A DNA stretch of 64,000 nucleotides from Diplolepis rosae (taxonomy: Eukaryota > Arthropoda > Insecta > Hymenoptera > Diplolepididae). A model generated the notes under the pieces. It worked only from the letters and a program-made list of their open reading frames with translations. It was not told where the DNA came from and ran no database searches. Below are positions 23,898 to 34,146 of the stretch, piece by piece. Each line of letters opens with the position of its first letter. Positions within the stretch are counted from its first letter, which is position 1. The stretch spans positions 372,001 to 436,000 of the forward strand of contig JAPYXD010000715.1 in the NCBI GenBank assembly GCA_030998225.1, read 5' to 3'. Position numbers and translations under genes: made by a program.

Positions 23898-25375
23898 TCA
23901 AGTAATTAGATGTCCTAGATATGCAATCTCTTTATGCAAGAAATGGCATTTTTCTGGTTGAAGGGTGAGACCAGCAGCTTGCAAACGACCTAATAATTTT
24001 CTAAATTTTTCTCCGTGCTCTTCCAAGAAACTTGAATACATAACGATATCGTCCATATAAACGAATAATTCAATTCCTTGTAGCCCGAATAGAATCTGGT
24101 CCATCAACCTTTGAAAGGTCGCTGGAGCATTTTTCAATCCAAAAGGTATTCTTTTATATTCATAATGACCGAATGGAGTTGAAAATGCAGTCTTGGGTTT
24201 AGATTCAGGATCCATAGGAATCTGATGGAATCCTGAAGCCAAGTCCAAAGTTGAAAAATACTTCGCCCCTACGAGTTGATCTAAAATATCTGTTATGTTT
24301 GGTAGAGGATAAGCATCACTTATCGTTTTTTCATTTAAAGCTCTATAATCAATTACCATTCACCATTTCACTTTTCCCTGAGAATCGACCTTTTTTGGTA
24401 CGATCCAAAGGGGTGCATTGAATGTGGAGCTGGAAGGTTCTATAATATCATTTTCCAGAAGATTAGAAGCTTGGTTTTGAATCTCATCTTTAGGAATATG
24501 TGGATAACAATATTGCTTCACGTTTATTGATTTCTCGTGTGTAGTAATTATTTTATGTTTAACTATATCAGTGTAGCCTAATTTATCACTGGAAAGATGA
24601 AATTGATATGGAAATTGATTGAAAATATTCAGCAAACTAGTTTTTTCTTCCTCATTTAATGTACGCAAATCTGAAATTTTAACTATTTCAGACATTCTTC
24701 GCGCGTGAGCAATATCTGTATCAGTAAAAGGTTCCTTTTTATTTAAACAATTTTTCTGTTTATTAATGATCCAAAATAGACACCTGGTCCGGCCTGAATT
24801 AATATTACATAACCTGTTTTCAAATCCGTTTTTCTAATTGGTAAAGTAATAAGCTGTTTTGTACGAGGAGATAAGTGTAAGGTAGTGTGAGATTCTAATG
24901 GAATAATATCATTTTCTAATATAAGTTCTCCCTTATGATTATTGATGAAGGAAACAATGGTCTTCTGTGTTTTTAAAATTTTTAATCCCAGAATTCCCTC
25001 TTGTTTAATTTAAAATTTTTCTGGCTCTAGCTGATATTTAACTTTTTATCTTTCATGATTAATTCTATTCCACCTATGGTTTGAGTCATTCCTTTCCCTA
25101 TACCTATTAAATTGTAAATTTTTTTTTTTATTTATTAATATATCTCGAATAAGAACATTTATTTTTATCAAGTTCAAATCAGATCCAGTGTCTATTAAAA
25201 GTTTAACACTTCCTTTGCAAAAGGCGTCAGTTTTTAAATGGATTACTGGGGGTTCGTTTTTTTTTGTTGTGTCGAGAGAGCAAAGGACCCGACGTGTCTC
25301 GAGGATCCCTGGCTCCCTCCGTAGTTTTGTGAATCCGTCCCATTTTCCTTTTCGAACGTACACAGTGTGTCCCAA
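23898..25375 (-). pseudogene. Gypsy I protease and reverse transcriptase
   Basis: 25375-25046 includes the retropepsin active-site block KLLIDTGSDLNLIKI (DTG present). After an unreadable stretch (about 25045-24700) the RT reads from 24695 through QNQASNLLENDIIEPSSS and NAPLWIVPKK to a TAG at about 24358. It then continues through VIDYRALNEKT, TLDLASGFHQI, FGLKNAPATFQRLMD and the catalytic FVYMDDIVMYS to YLGHLIT at 23898. A further break separates it from RNase H. All core RT residues are present, but the stops and frameshifts make the copy inactive. Confidence 0.85.
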
Positions 25376-26288
25376 AAATAATCGAACTTTATATTTAAAT
25401 CATACAACATGCAGCGCCATGTATTGAAAATTTGCAGCATTAAAAAGATACATTCACCTCCTTCCAAACGCACCTAAATTCATGTAAATCGGATGACAGA
25501 TCTGAAAGTTACAGCCACTTCAATAAAAGAAAAAGTATGCTAATGTTACAAAAAAAATGGAACAAAGAGCAAATATTAAATTTTGTGTTAAACTTCAAAA
25601 AAAATTCGCTGAGACATACGAATTGATGAAAAAAGTTTATGGTGATGATTGTATGAGTCGTACTCAAGTTTATACGTGGTTTACACGATTCAAAAATGAC
25701 CGTGACGATTTAAATGATGATCCAAGACCTGGACGACAAGAAGCATCAAATCGTGCTGAGTTAGTGGAAAAAGTACGTGAAATAATCGCTATCGATGCAA
25801 ATTTCACTGTGAGAATGCTGGCAGAAGAATTAAATTTATCTTACTGTACAATCTACACAATATTAACTGAAGATTTGGGTAAAAGAAAGGTCTTCGCACG
25901 TTTTGTTCCACATCAGTTAAATGCACCACCTCACAAGACCAAAAAAGTCAACGAATTTTTGATTAAAAAACAGATTTGTGTCATGGACTACCCTCCGTAT
26001 TCGCCTGATCTATCACGGTGTGACTATTTTCTGTTCCCAAAACTAAAAACTGCAATGAAAGGAGCTTTTTACGATGACGTTCCAACCATTCAATCAGATG
26101 TGACACAGGTGCTAAAGAACATCCCAAAAACCGAGTTTAAAAAGTCTATGGATAAATTGGTTGATCGTTCCAAACGCTGAATTGAGTCTAACGGAACCTA
26201 TTTTAAATAAATAATGACTTTCAAAGATAATATAATGTGTATCTTATTCTACATCCAAAAAGTTCGGTTATTTTTGGGACACACTGTG
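25361..26288 (+). mobile_element. Mariner deletion derivative in gypsy I
   Basis: Terminal repeats CACAGTGTGTCCCAAAAATA (25361 on) and its reverse complement ending at 26288, flanked by TA on both sides. 928 bp, short for a mariner, because the central transposase region is missing. Inserted between gypsy I gag/nucleocapsid and protease coding DNA. Confidence 0.95.
25557..26180 (+). CDS. Mariner transposase with internal deletion
   Basis: ATG at 25557, 207 codons, open throughout. The N-terminal paired helix-turn-helix DNA-binding region is intact (about residues 1-115, including DDPRPGRQ and a WVPHEL-like FVPHQL). The frame then jumps directly to APPHKTKKVNEFL and the C-terminal PPYSPDLSRCDYFLFPKLK, which holds the third catalytic Asp. 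The first two Asp blocks and about 135 residues are gone. It could bind TIRs but not cut DNA. The minus-strand copy at 57822-58259 has the same junction. Confidence 0.9.
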   Translation: MEQRANIKFCVKLQKKFAETYELMKKVYGDDCMSRTQVYTWFTRFKNDRDDLNDDPRPGRQEASNRAELVEKVREIIAIDANFTVRMLAEELNLSYCTIYTILTEDLGKRKVFARFVPHQLNAPPHKTKKVNEFLIKKQICVMDYPPYSPDLSRCDYFLFPKLKTAMKGAFYDDVPTIQSDVTQVLKNIPKTEFKKSMDKLVDRSKR

Positions 26289-26382
26289 TATGAGGTCGTT
26301 TCCGAAAATAGATGTCTTTTTCCATGGGGAGACCTTTTTTTAAAAGACAATTTTCCTCGGTATGATTAGAGCCATTACAATA

Positions 26383-26766
26383 ATTGCATTTGCGAGAAAA
26401 TCTACCGATATCAGGTTTTCGTCTTGGAAATTTATTTTTAGGACATTCTCATTTATAATGTCCGTGATTTCCACACCTGAAACATTCTTGACCTGAATAT
26501 ATTCCGTGTTTTTTATCAATTTCAGGGGTCAGCGAGCCATCTATTTTATTTATTCGTCTAATTTCACGAACCTAATCGTCTACGTTTTTGAATTTGTATC
26601 TATTTTGGCGTTTGAGCTGTTCCGTAATTTCCTTCGTGACTTCGCGTGATGATCGCAAAAAGGTCAAGCAGTTAATTTCACTCTCGACTTTAACTGCGTG
26701 ACGAATAGCAAGCTGTAATGTTTCAAAACTCCTACCTGACATGCGAATTTCGATTTTTTCGTTCAA
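26383..26766 (-). pseudogene. Gypsy I gag C-terminal part with zinc-knuckle remnant
   Basis: 26766-26572 continues the gag helical region (SFETLQLAIRHAVKVESEIN). After a stop, 26500-26380 encodes Cys/His-rich sequence with C..CG..GHY and CNYCNGSNHTEENC, like paired nucleocapsid knuckles (CCHC) that bind RNA. Broken by stops at about 26571 and 26450. Confidence 0.65.
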
Positions 26767-26908
26767 ACCTCAAACAAAACATGCCATTGAATTTTCGCAA
26801 GCACCTAATAACATTCCCGATTTTGCTTCCGGTGGGAATCCTTGTTCGATGACCCCATTAGTGCGGTTCAAAAGTTCGCTGACTCTAAGACCATATTTTG
26901 AAACTCTT

Positions 26909-27559
26909 TCACTCCCATCCTGAAGAATATGACATTTCCGCTTGCAACTGACTTAAATCACGTTGCGGGCTAAAAGCAGTTTTTAACGCTTCTAAAATTG
27001 TATCCAGTGAATCGGATTCGATATTATTTTGCAGAAAACAATCAGCGTCGCCTCTTATTCTAGTTCTAATTAATTTAGTTAGAAAAGGGCCATCTCCCGT
27101 ATGAACAGATTGCTCGGCGAATTTGCAATCGCGTGAAAATGACAAAACTAAGGGCATTTTACCATCAAAATTTGGGACCATTTCAGCTGCGATTTTCAAG
27201 TTTACATAGCGCGATTGTGAACTACTGGATGAAGTGTTAATATTATTAAATTCGGGAGCGTCGTTGAGTTCAATAATCTTGGAATGGCTAGGCACATTTT
27301 CTATAAATTCATAAGGCTGAAGTTCACCGTCTTCGCTCAAAGTATATAATATCATTTTGTTTCCGGAGCCGCCTTGTGCAGAGATACTATCTTCGCTACC
27401 TAATGTGCTCACAGTTTGACTGTCGCGCGTGAGTGGAGATGAGGTTGCCACATTCATGGGATTCAAAGGGTCGTTATTTCTGTTAGATCCTGAGAGTGAC
27501 GTTGATTCATAGGAAGACCTTTTATCATTAATAATAGGATTTTGCTGTAGGTTTTCCAT
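26909..27559 (-). CDS. Gypsy I Gag N-terminal region
   Basis: ATG at 27559 (CAT on the plus strand), 216 codons. The first 110 residues are Ser/Asn-rich and probably disordered. The rest (FDGKMPLVLSFSRDCKFAEQ, LIRTRIRGDADCF, LDTILEALKTAF) resembles the helical capsid-like Gag of insect gypsy elements. The usual follow-on is present downstream in other frames (26766-26383). It forms the particle shell. A frame break at 26909 ends it early. Confidence 0.75.
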   Translation of the reverse strand: MENLQQNPIINDKRSSYESTSLSGSNRNNDPLNPMNVATSSPLTRDSQTVSTLGSEDSISAQGGSGNKMILYTLSEDGELQPYEFIENVPSHSKIIELNDAPEFNNINTSSSSSQSRYVNLKIAAEMVPNFDGKMPLVLSFSRDCKFAEQSVHTGDGPFLTKLIRTRIRGDADCFLQNNIESDSLDTILEALKTAFSPQRDLSQLQAEMSYSSGWE

Positions 27560-28070
27560 TTTTAAATATTATTTTATTCAAATATTTAGAGAATTTTAAT
27601 ATTTATTATTATTATTAAATTAATAAGTCAAGTTTTATTATTATTATTATTATTATTTTTTAGATAATAATGAAAATCGTTTTAACCATACAAATTAGTT
27701 AAGTGTTATTTCTACTTGCGATAAGCTAACAAATTTTGAATATTTTCCTATTATAAATATATTATGACATGATAATTTGATTTGACCTGTATATAAACGA
27801 TAATAACGAAATCAAATCAAAATCATTAACACCAAAATTTATTGCAAAAATCATTTGACAATTATGCAAAACAAATTTCATAAGACTTTTAATCTTAGTA
27901 TATCAAAATTAATAATCAATGGTATTGTTTTACAAGTAATAAACACAAAATATTAATTTAATTTGCAGATAAAATTTAAGTGTCCTTCTAACAGCGTATT
28001 TTAAAAGGAAATAAATGGTACAAGGGTAGTTTCTACGTTCATCGACCATCAACTCTTCCTGATATTTATA
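27560..28070. other. Gypsy I 5' untranslated region with TTA microsatellite
   Basis: Very AT-rich. (TTA)n runs at about 27603-27660. No ORF. Confidence 0.5.
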
Positions 28071-28694
28071 TAAAGGGTTTTCCAATAGGGACATAACAAT
28101 TTTATCTGTGAATAAAACACTGAAATATTTTAGATATTGAGTACAAATTTATTGTGGGTGTAGTGCAAGCGTTACATATCGTTGATGTCAAGTTCATCCA
28201 ATTCTAGCCACAAATAATCTTCCAACATAGCACGATAGCGCTCTCCATTGACGGTAACATGACGGTCGTTTTCATCCACGAAAAAATACGGCCCAGTCAC
28301 ACCTCCGGCATGAAAACCGCAACAAACAGTCACTTTTTGCGGATTCAACGGTGTCTCAAGAAGCACATTTGGGTTCTTTGCTGACCAATAACGAATATTT
28401 TGCTTATTAACAAAGCCATTGAGTCAGAAATGAGCTTAATCGCTGAAGATGATTTTTCGATGGAATTCTTCATTTTCTTTAAGCTTTGCAGAACCCAATT
28501 GGACAAGTTTCGGCGTTTCAAATAATCAAGTGGCTTTAGTTCTTGAGTCAATTTAATCTTGAAAGCATGTAGGCCAAGATCTTTCGGCATAATAAGCCAC
28601 TAACCTTTTGGACATTGACAGTTCATTAAAAAAGTTTAAGGGTGTGTTCATATAAAGATACGAAATTGTTATGTCCCTATGGGAAAACCCTTTA
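28071..28694 (-). mobile_element. Tc1/mariner-like relic with matching TIRs
   Basis: TIRs TAAAGGGTTTTCCAATAGGG (28071) and the near-identical reverse complement ending at 28694, with TA ends. Minus-strand fragments read AFKIKLTQELKPLDYLKRRN, then VLLETPLNPQKVTVCCGF and GPYFFVDENDRHVTVNGERY, typical of a Tc1/mariner core between the first and second catalytic residues. Internally deleted and frameshifted. The protein type matches the relic at 12280-12999. Confidence 0.85.
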
Positions 28695-29116
28695 CATTTA
28701 TATGTATATGCGAATTATGCAGAGAAAACCAAAGCAAATAAAACCATGTGAGACTCACTACTTAGTTGGAACATTCGTTCGTAGTGCACATAAAATGTAT
28801 CCTGTAGTTGTAGATGATCACGAAAGTTTTTAGGTATTTCACTGGTCCCACGTTGGATTATACTTCACGTATAACCGTACCTATCTTTACATTCAATAAA
28901 TAATTATTAATGAACCTTTATCAAATTTTTCTTTATTTTTCATAAGTTGTGTTGGTAATGTCTTTCAAAATGATCCTGTCAGTGTGCCGCTGTCTATTTT
29001 CTCTCGTCTGCAATTTGCTATTATCGATTCATATGATTCTTCCTTCCTTCACTTCTTTCTCTTCTTTCTACTAGCAAAAAAAATAATAATAATATTCAAA
29101 CCCGAATTTGACCAAA
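28695..29116. other. No gene; probable gypsy I leader
   Basis: AT-rich sequence between the DNA relic and the primer-binding-like site. Nothing coding seen. Confidence 0.4.
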
Positions 29117-29139
29117 CCCACCGCTGTCACCAATTTCTA

Positions 29140-29367
29140 TGTCACGTCCGTGGTTGACGGGCGTGCGCTGACGCTGCCTGATTGGCGAACGCGAGAACTG
29201 ACTTCATTTAAAAATTCCGCGGGTACTTGTCTTTGGTCGCTTATGAGGATAGGTTTTTAGGTTTTTATAAAACTCATCTATAAAAATAGAAAAAAAACTC
29301 TTATTTAATTATTAAAAATATAATTAACGTAATTTATTTATTTCACAATAATACTCAACTCGTTACA
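29140..29367 (-). repeat. Candidate 5' LTR of gypsy I
   Basis: On the minus strand it starts TGTAACGAG and ends CGTGACA, with TG..CA ends and a length of about 228 bp. It is followed about 6 bp later by TTGGTGACAGCGG, a typical gypsy primer-binding sequence. There is no second copy in the window, so the assignment rests on position and termini. Confidence 0.45.
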
Positions 29368-29389
29368 CTGAATTGAGAATTTACACTTA

Positions 29390-29938
29390 TACACAGAGAA
29401 AAAAATCTAACTATTATAGTAGGCTGAGCTCTATCCTATTAAAGCACCGAACTTAATGTGCGAAATTGGTATGAGCTTCTACCAGTATTGGCATCAACTC
29501 GTGCATTTTTAGCATGAAATGTCTTATACTATAAAAGAAAGAAGCGCATGCCATTATTGCTAGTGTCATATGCTGTCATAGCAAGGTTCTCGACTGACTA
29601 CGGTTGTAAGAGAGCTCATACTGAAATAGGATGAATTTCTTACAACCGAAAGAACACGTAAGGTGCTACGCGTTCGAAAGTAGGCGTGGCCTAACATCTC
29701 AGTTGTAAGAGAACCCATACTGAAATAGGTTGGGTTTCTTGCAATGATAGTAAGGCGAAGTTCGAACAATTTTCGCAAGGCACAACTGCTCTAAAAGCAT
29801 GTAACTTGCTACTTTTTTAGCATGAAGAGATCCCTGCTTAAAATGTATGATTTTTTCACCAAGATAGCAAGAACGAAACCTGCTACAAAAGCATGACTAG
29901 TGCTCTTACAATTATAGTCAGATTTTTTTCTCCGTGTA
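29390..29938. mobile_element. MITE with ACACGGAGA-type ends
   Basis: About 30-bp TIRs: TACACAGAGAAAAAAATCT at the left and its reverse complement AGATTTTTTTCTCCGTGTA at the right. The interior holds a two-copy direct subrepeat (TTGTAAGAGA..CATACTGAAATAGG) near 29604 and 29702. No ORF. Confidence 0.85.
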
Positions 29939-30324
29939 GGCGAGATAAACTTTAGAAATTTTAATTTATTAACAACAAGTCATTTCATAGAAGATGACTT
30001 TACAAAAAAACCAACTCTATTGACTTGGAAAAAGTGGAGGCGCTCTGTCTGGACCGCGGGACTCTTGTCCCCACTCAAAAATAATAGAAAAAACTAGACT
30101 TTCGGGGTGATTTTTGACCAATAAGGATATCAAAAACGAGTCCTATGTGTGAAATATAATGGCTTTCTAGCCTATAGAAAAGTTCACGAGTGCGTGATTT
30201 TTCTCTGTTCACACGCTCTTCAATTGGTCCCTTTCTACTCGCCCTTGAGCCCAGAGTTCCGAGAATTAGCGCGCTCACAAGCACTTGTGCAATGTCGTAA
30301 AAAGTGCACTGTCATTCGATATGG
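29939..30324. other. No gene seen
   Basis: Unassigned spacer. Confidence 0.4.
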
Positions 30325-30736
30325 AAATACATCTTATGTAGGAATCCTGAGAATGTTTGGACTTTTATTGAAGCTTACTATGAAACCTATTGAGTTTCTA
30401 AGATTTTTGTTTATTAGAAGCATATGGTAAAATTCTGTATTTCACGTATCGCTCTCATATTATGAGAAAACCCAGAGTTTCTTGGTGAGAATAAAAAAAC
30501 GTCTATTGATAAATTCCCGTAGCACATAAAACGTTTTTATTACTTTTGGATAATAAATTAGATTGTCTTGCACATCACGCATTACTACAATCGAATATAC
30601 CATAAGAGTATTCATCTGCTATTCGTTAGATATAATTCATTATCATTTTCAAGAAACCAAAGAATCCTGCGTTACCGACCTCAGGTTCAGAGATAGTTTA
30701 TGAATTTACAGATGAGAGCACCAGGTGCGATCATCA
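30325..30736. repeat. Three-block dispersed repeat, copy 2 (rearranged)
   Basis: 30325-30449 matches 21388-21513 directly. 30467-30563 and 30569-30736 match 21285-21379 and 20636-20804 in inverse orientation. The two copies therefore differ by an inversion of one block. Confidence 0.8.
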
Positions 30737-30842
30737 CATCGATCTTAACCTAACATCTTATTTATATTTCTGATCGGTCATCATGGATACTCCATGATGC
30801 TCGTTGCTAACATTTTAATTTATCCGTTATGAAATTTGAATA

Positions 30843-31738
30843 TTGGATCTATAACTTAATTCGTGCGGTTTGCTAAGAAATGGCGTAACTTTATTATTCC
30901 ATCGTTCCAATGTTACGAACATGCGTTGAAAACCTACTGTCATTGTGCGTTTCTTTCAGTATATTTCATTCATTTGAAGCGTAAACAACAATAATTTTTT
31001 TCACTCAAATATGTCGAACTTTGTGCCTCATAAAGTGTTTTTTCGGGGAGTTCTTCTTCAATACTTTAATATGAAGAAAACTGCTGCCAAAATTCATCGT
31101 ATTTTGGTGGAAGTTTATGGTAAACATGCTCTGGCTGAGCGAACGTGCTAAAAGTGGTTTGCACGATTTAAAAGTGGTGATTATGGCTTGGAAGCCGAAG
31201 AACGCCCTGGGCAGCCAAAAAAGTTTGAAGATGAAGAACTGGAAGCATGCCTCAATGAAGGTTGTTGCCAAAGACAAGAAGTGCTCGCAGAATCATTGGG
31301 AGTCACTCAACCAGCAATATCAAAACGTTTAAAAGCAGTTGGATACATTCAAAAGCAAGGAAATTGGGTTCCACATGAACTCAAGCCGAAAGACGCTGAA
31401 AGGCTGTTTTGCATGTCCGAAATGCTGCTGCAACGTCACAGCATGAAGTCATTTTTGCATCGGATTGTTACTGGTGATAAAAAATAGATCCATTACGACA
31501 ACTCCAACCGCGAAAACTCACATGTGAAACCCGGCGAACCAGCCAAATCAACGGCTAAGCCGAATATCCATGGCGCGAAGGTAATGCTCTTTGGGATGGA
31601 ATCCACAAATTGCCAGAAAGATGGGGAAAAGTCATAGGTTCAGATGGGCAATACTTTGAATAAAACTATTGTACATGTTTTTCTTAAATAAACGTTCAAA
31701 TTTTGAAAAAAACCGCACGAATTAAGTTATAGATCCAA
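30843..31738 (+). mobile_element. Mariner 1, internally deleted
   Basis: TIRs TTGGATCTATAACTTAATTC (30843) and its reverse complement ending 31738, with TA on both sides. 896 bp instead of about 1.3 kb. Followed at once by an opposed copy of the same family (mariner 2). Confidence 0.9.
31011..31680 (+). pseudogene. Mariner 1 transposase relic
   Basis: ATG at 31011. The N-terminal DNA-binding region is readable through a TAA near 31149 to RPGQPKKFEDEELEA, SLGVTQPAISKRLKAVGYI (helix-turn-helix) and WVPHELKPKDAERL. The first catalytic block reads RIVTGDKK then stop, in place of the usual TGDEKW. A deletion then removes the rest of the catalytic domain. Not functional. Confidence 0.85.
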
Positions 31739-31879
31739 TATGTAAGTTAAAAACTACTCTATTAACACAAATTTTCATTTAAAATACTCATTATTAATGA
31801 GTCCGTTCGAGTCTTTTAACGTCTGGGAAACGGATAAGGGTTTTAAAATTGACGAAATACAGAGCATTACCTTCGCGCC

Positions 31880-32437
31880 ATATATATTCGGCTTTTCCGT
31901 TGATATGGCTAGTTGGCCGGGTTTCACGTGTGATTTTTCGCGCTTGGAGTTGTCGTAATGTATCTATTTTTTATCACCAGTAACAATCCGATACAAAAAT
32001 GACTTCATGCAGTGGCGTTGCAGTTGGATTCCGGACATACAAAACCGCCTTTCAACGTCTCTCGGCTTGAGTTCATGTGGAACCCCATTTCCCTGCTTTT
32101 GGTTGTATCCGGATGCTTTTAAACGGTTTAAAATGTCTGCTTGACTGACTCATAAACATTCTGCAAGCTCTTCTTGTGTTTGGCAACAATCCGCATCGAG
32201 TAATACTTCCAGGTCTTCATCTTCAAACTTTGGCTGCCCAGGACGTTCTTCGTCTTCCAAGCCAAAATCACTACTTTTAAATCGTGCGAACCACTTTTGG
32301 CACGTTCGCTCAGCTAGAGCATGTTCACCATAAACTTCCGCCAAAATGCGATGACTTTCGGCAGCAGTTTTCTTCATATTAAAGTAATGAAGAAGAACTC
32401 CCCGCAAAAACACTTTTTCAGGCATAAAGTTCGACAT
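31880..32437 (-). pseudogene. Mariner 2 transposase relic
   Basis: Starts at 32437 (MSNFMPEKVFLRG) and reads the whole N-terminal DNA-binding region to EELAECL at 32150, where a stop interrupts. The frame resumes as SKRLK-type and WVPHELKPRD-type sequence. The first catalytic block again reads TGDKK then stop. Shares the inactivating change with mariner 1. Confidence 0.8.
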
Positions 32438-32554
32438 ATTTGAGTGAACAAAAATTATTGTTGTTTACGTTTTAAATGAATGACATATGCTGAAAAAGGC
32501 GCACAATGACAGTAGCTTTCCAACGCATGTTAGGAATATTGGAAGGATGGAATA

Positions 32555-32716
32555 TGTGGGGAGTAGGTTATCTGTCTCTCTCGCACCATCTAAGTGGGGG
32601 AAGCTCCCAAGCCTCTTTCCACTCTCGCTGCGCGGGTCGAATTAGTCTATGGCGCAAGTATCGCTCTGTTTAGTCGTTAAGTTAACTTTTAATTTGAATA
32701 TTTCAAAATAAAACTC
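32555..32716 (+). repeat. Gypsy II 5' LTR, first part
   Basis: Matches 47858 onward. Broken by the TSD ACTC (32713-32716) of gypsy III. Confidence 0.95.
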
Positions 32717-32849
32717 TGATAAGGTCCTAACGTAGTGGTACGGGTAGGAGGTAGGATCTTATTCTAAGGGGTGGGAGAAGTCAGTGACGAGTCGTTGGGT
32801 TCGAAAAAAAGCAAGGTAGATCATTTATTCCTTTAACATACAGAAGGGC

Positions 32850-33690
32850 TTAGACCCTGTAAGGGTGCGTACGAAGGTGGGCCCGTGGTCGGGGCGCTGG
32901 CCGGGGCCTGTCCGGGCTGCCAAGGTATCGGGTCGAGGGGCCGCGGGGCTTGGTAGGTGGTCGCTGGGGCCGTGTGGCTCGTCGCTTCGTAGAGGGATCG
33001 TCGGCTGGGGGAGAGATCAATTTAATTCCCCTCCTGGGCGCTGGCCTGGCGCGGTTGTCTGACGTCAAAGGTCGACGTTCTCGTGACGGTTTTTCGCCGT
33101 CGTCCTGGGGGCCGAAAAGTCGGCGAGACACGGCGCCACCCTTGGCTGCGCCCTGGGCGAGTCTAGTGGTTCGCTCGGGTGTGAGGCGAATCGGGGAGCA
33201 GGACAGTTCCAACTCCCAGACTGGGGATCGTAGCAGCTCGCGTCGAGGGTGCGGCTGGACTCCGAGGTTCCCTCCTTGGTTGTCGCCTCGATGCTCGCTG
33301 TGTGATACTTGGCCACCCGGTCAAACAGTTCGTCGAGGGGAAAACCTGGCGACGTCCTGGCTGCAGTCGTGTGAGGGCGACGTGGCGGTGTGGTCTTGGT
33401 CGCTGGCGTGGGGGTAGCTGGCCTAACCAAGTCGTCCTTCGGCGTGGGCTGGTAGGTAGTCGGTCCTGGCGCAATATCGGCAGACGTGGTGGTAGAAGTC
33501 GGTGTCGAGTCGTAGCCTGGGTTCAGCGGGTTGTACCCACCGGCTTCGGTGGCTAGTCGGGCGGCCTCCTTAGCGGCGATGTAGGCGGCTAAGCGTTCGT
33601 TCTGGCGCTTGACTTGCGCCGGGCCGATCTTCTGGCGCCTCTTTTTATTCTGCGGCCGAGAATAATCGGGTAAACAGTGGGACTCTTAGA
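32850..33690 (-). CDS. ORF inside gypsy III LTR, basic Pro/Arg-rich protein
   Basis: On the element's sense strand, a frame runs from just after a TAA at about 33685 down to 32850, with one 2-base insertion near 33242 that the other LTR lacks. It encodes about 280 residues. These are a Lys/Arg stretch (RPQNKKRRQKIGPAQVKRQN), an Ala-rich helix (ERLAAYIAAKEAARLATEAG), a Thr/Pro-rich linker, a compact block (FPLDELFDRVAKYHTASIEA) and a C-terminal Pro/Arg-rich tail. There is no ATG at the start, so it would need splicing or another initiation. In the 5' LTR the N-terminal half is deleted and a TAG follows RRLFGP. No known family. Confidence 0.4.
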
Positions 33691-34146
33691 GATCTAAGAG
33701 TAGTTTGGGGAGGGAGAGAAAGAGAGATACTCAGAAATCTGAGTGTCTCGAAGAGTTAGAGATTCGAGATAATTCTTAGCGATCTAAGAGTTAATCTCGA
33801 GAGAAGAGAGAGAGAGAGGGGGAGATACTTAGAGATCTGAGTGTCTCGAAGAGTTGAAGACTTGAGATACTTCTTAGCGATCTAAGAGTTAGTCTCAAGA
33901 GATAGAGAGGGAGATACTCAGGGATCTGAGTGTCTCGAAGAGTTAAAAGATTTGAGATAATTCTTAGCAATCTAAGAGTTGGTCTCAAGAAATAGAGGGA
34001 GATACTCAGGGATCTGAGTGTCTCGAAGAGTTAAAAGATTTGAGATAATTCTTAGCGATCTAAGAGTTTGTCTCAAGAAATAGAGGGAGATACTCAGGAA
34101 TCTGAGTGTCTCGAAGAGTTAAAAGGTTTGAGGTAATTCTTAGCTA

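Larger units (their letters stand above)
21600..29367 (-). mobile_element. Gypsy I: decayed Ty3/gypsy retrotransposon, no integrase
   Basis: Minus-strand order: candidate 5' LTR (29140-29367), tRNA primer-binding-like TTGGTGACAGCGG (29117-29133), gag, zinc-knuckle remnant, protease, reverse transcriptase, RNase H and a long acidic tail. The integrase and 3' LTR are not seen. It is interrupted by a mariner deletion derivative (25361-26288), a 755-bp DNA element (22811-23565) and probably the Tc1/mariner relic at 28071-28694. Many frameshifts. Confidence 0.75.
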
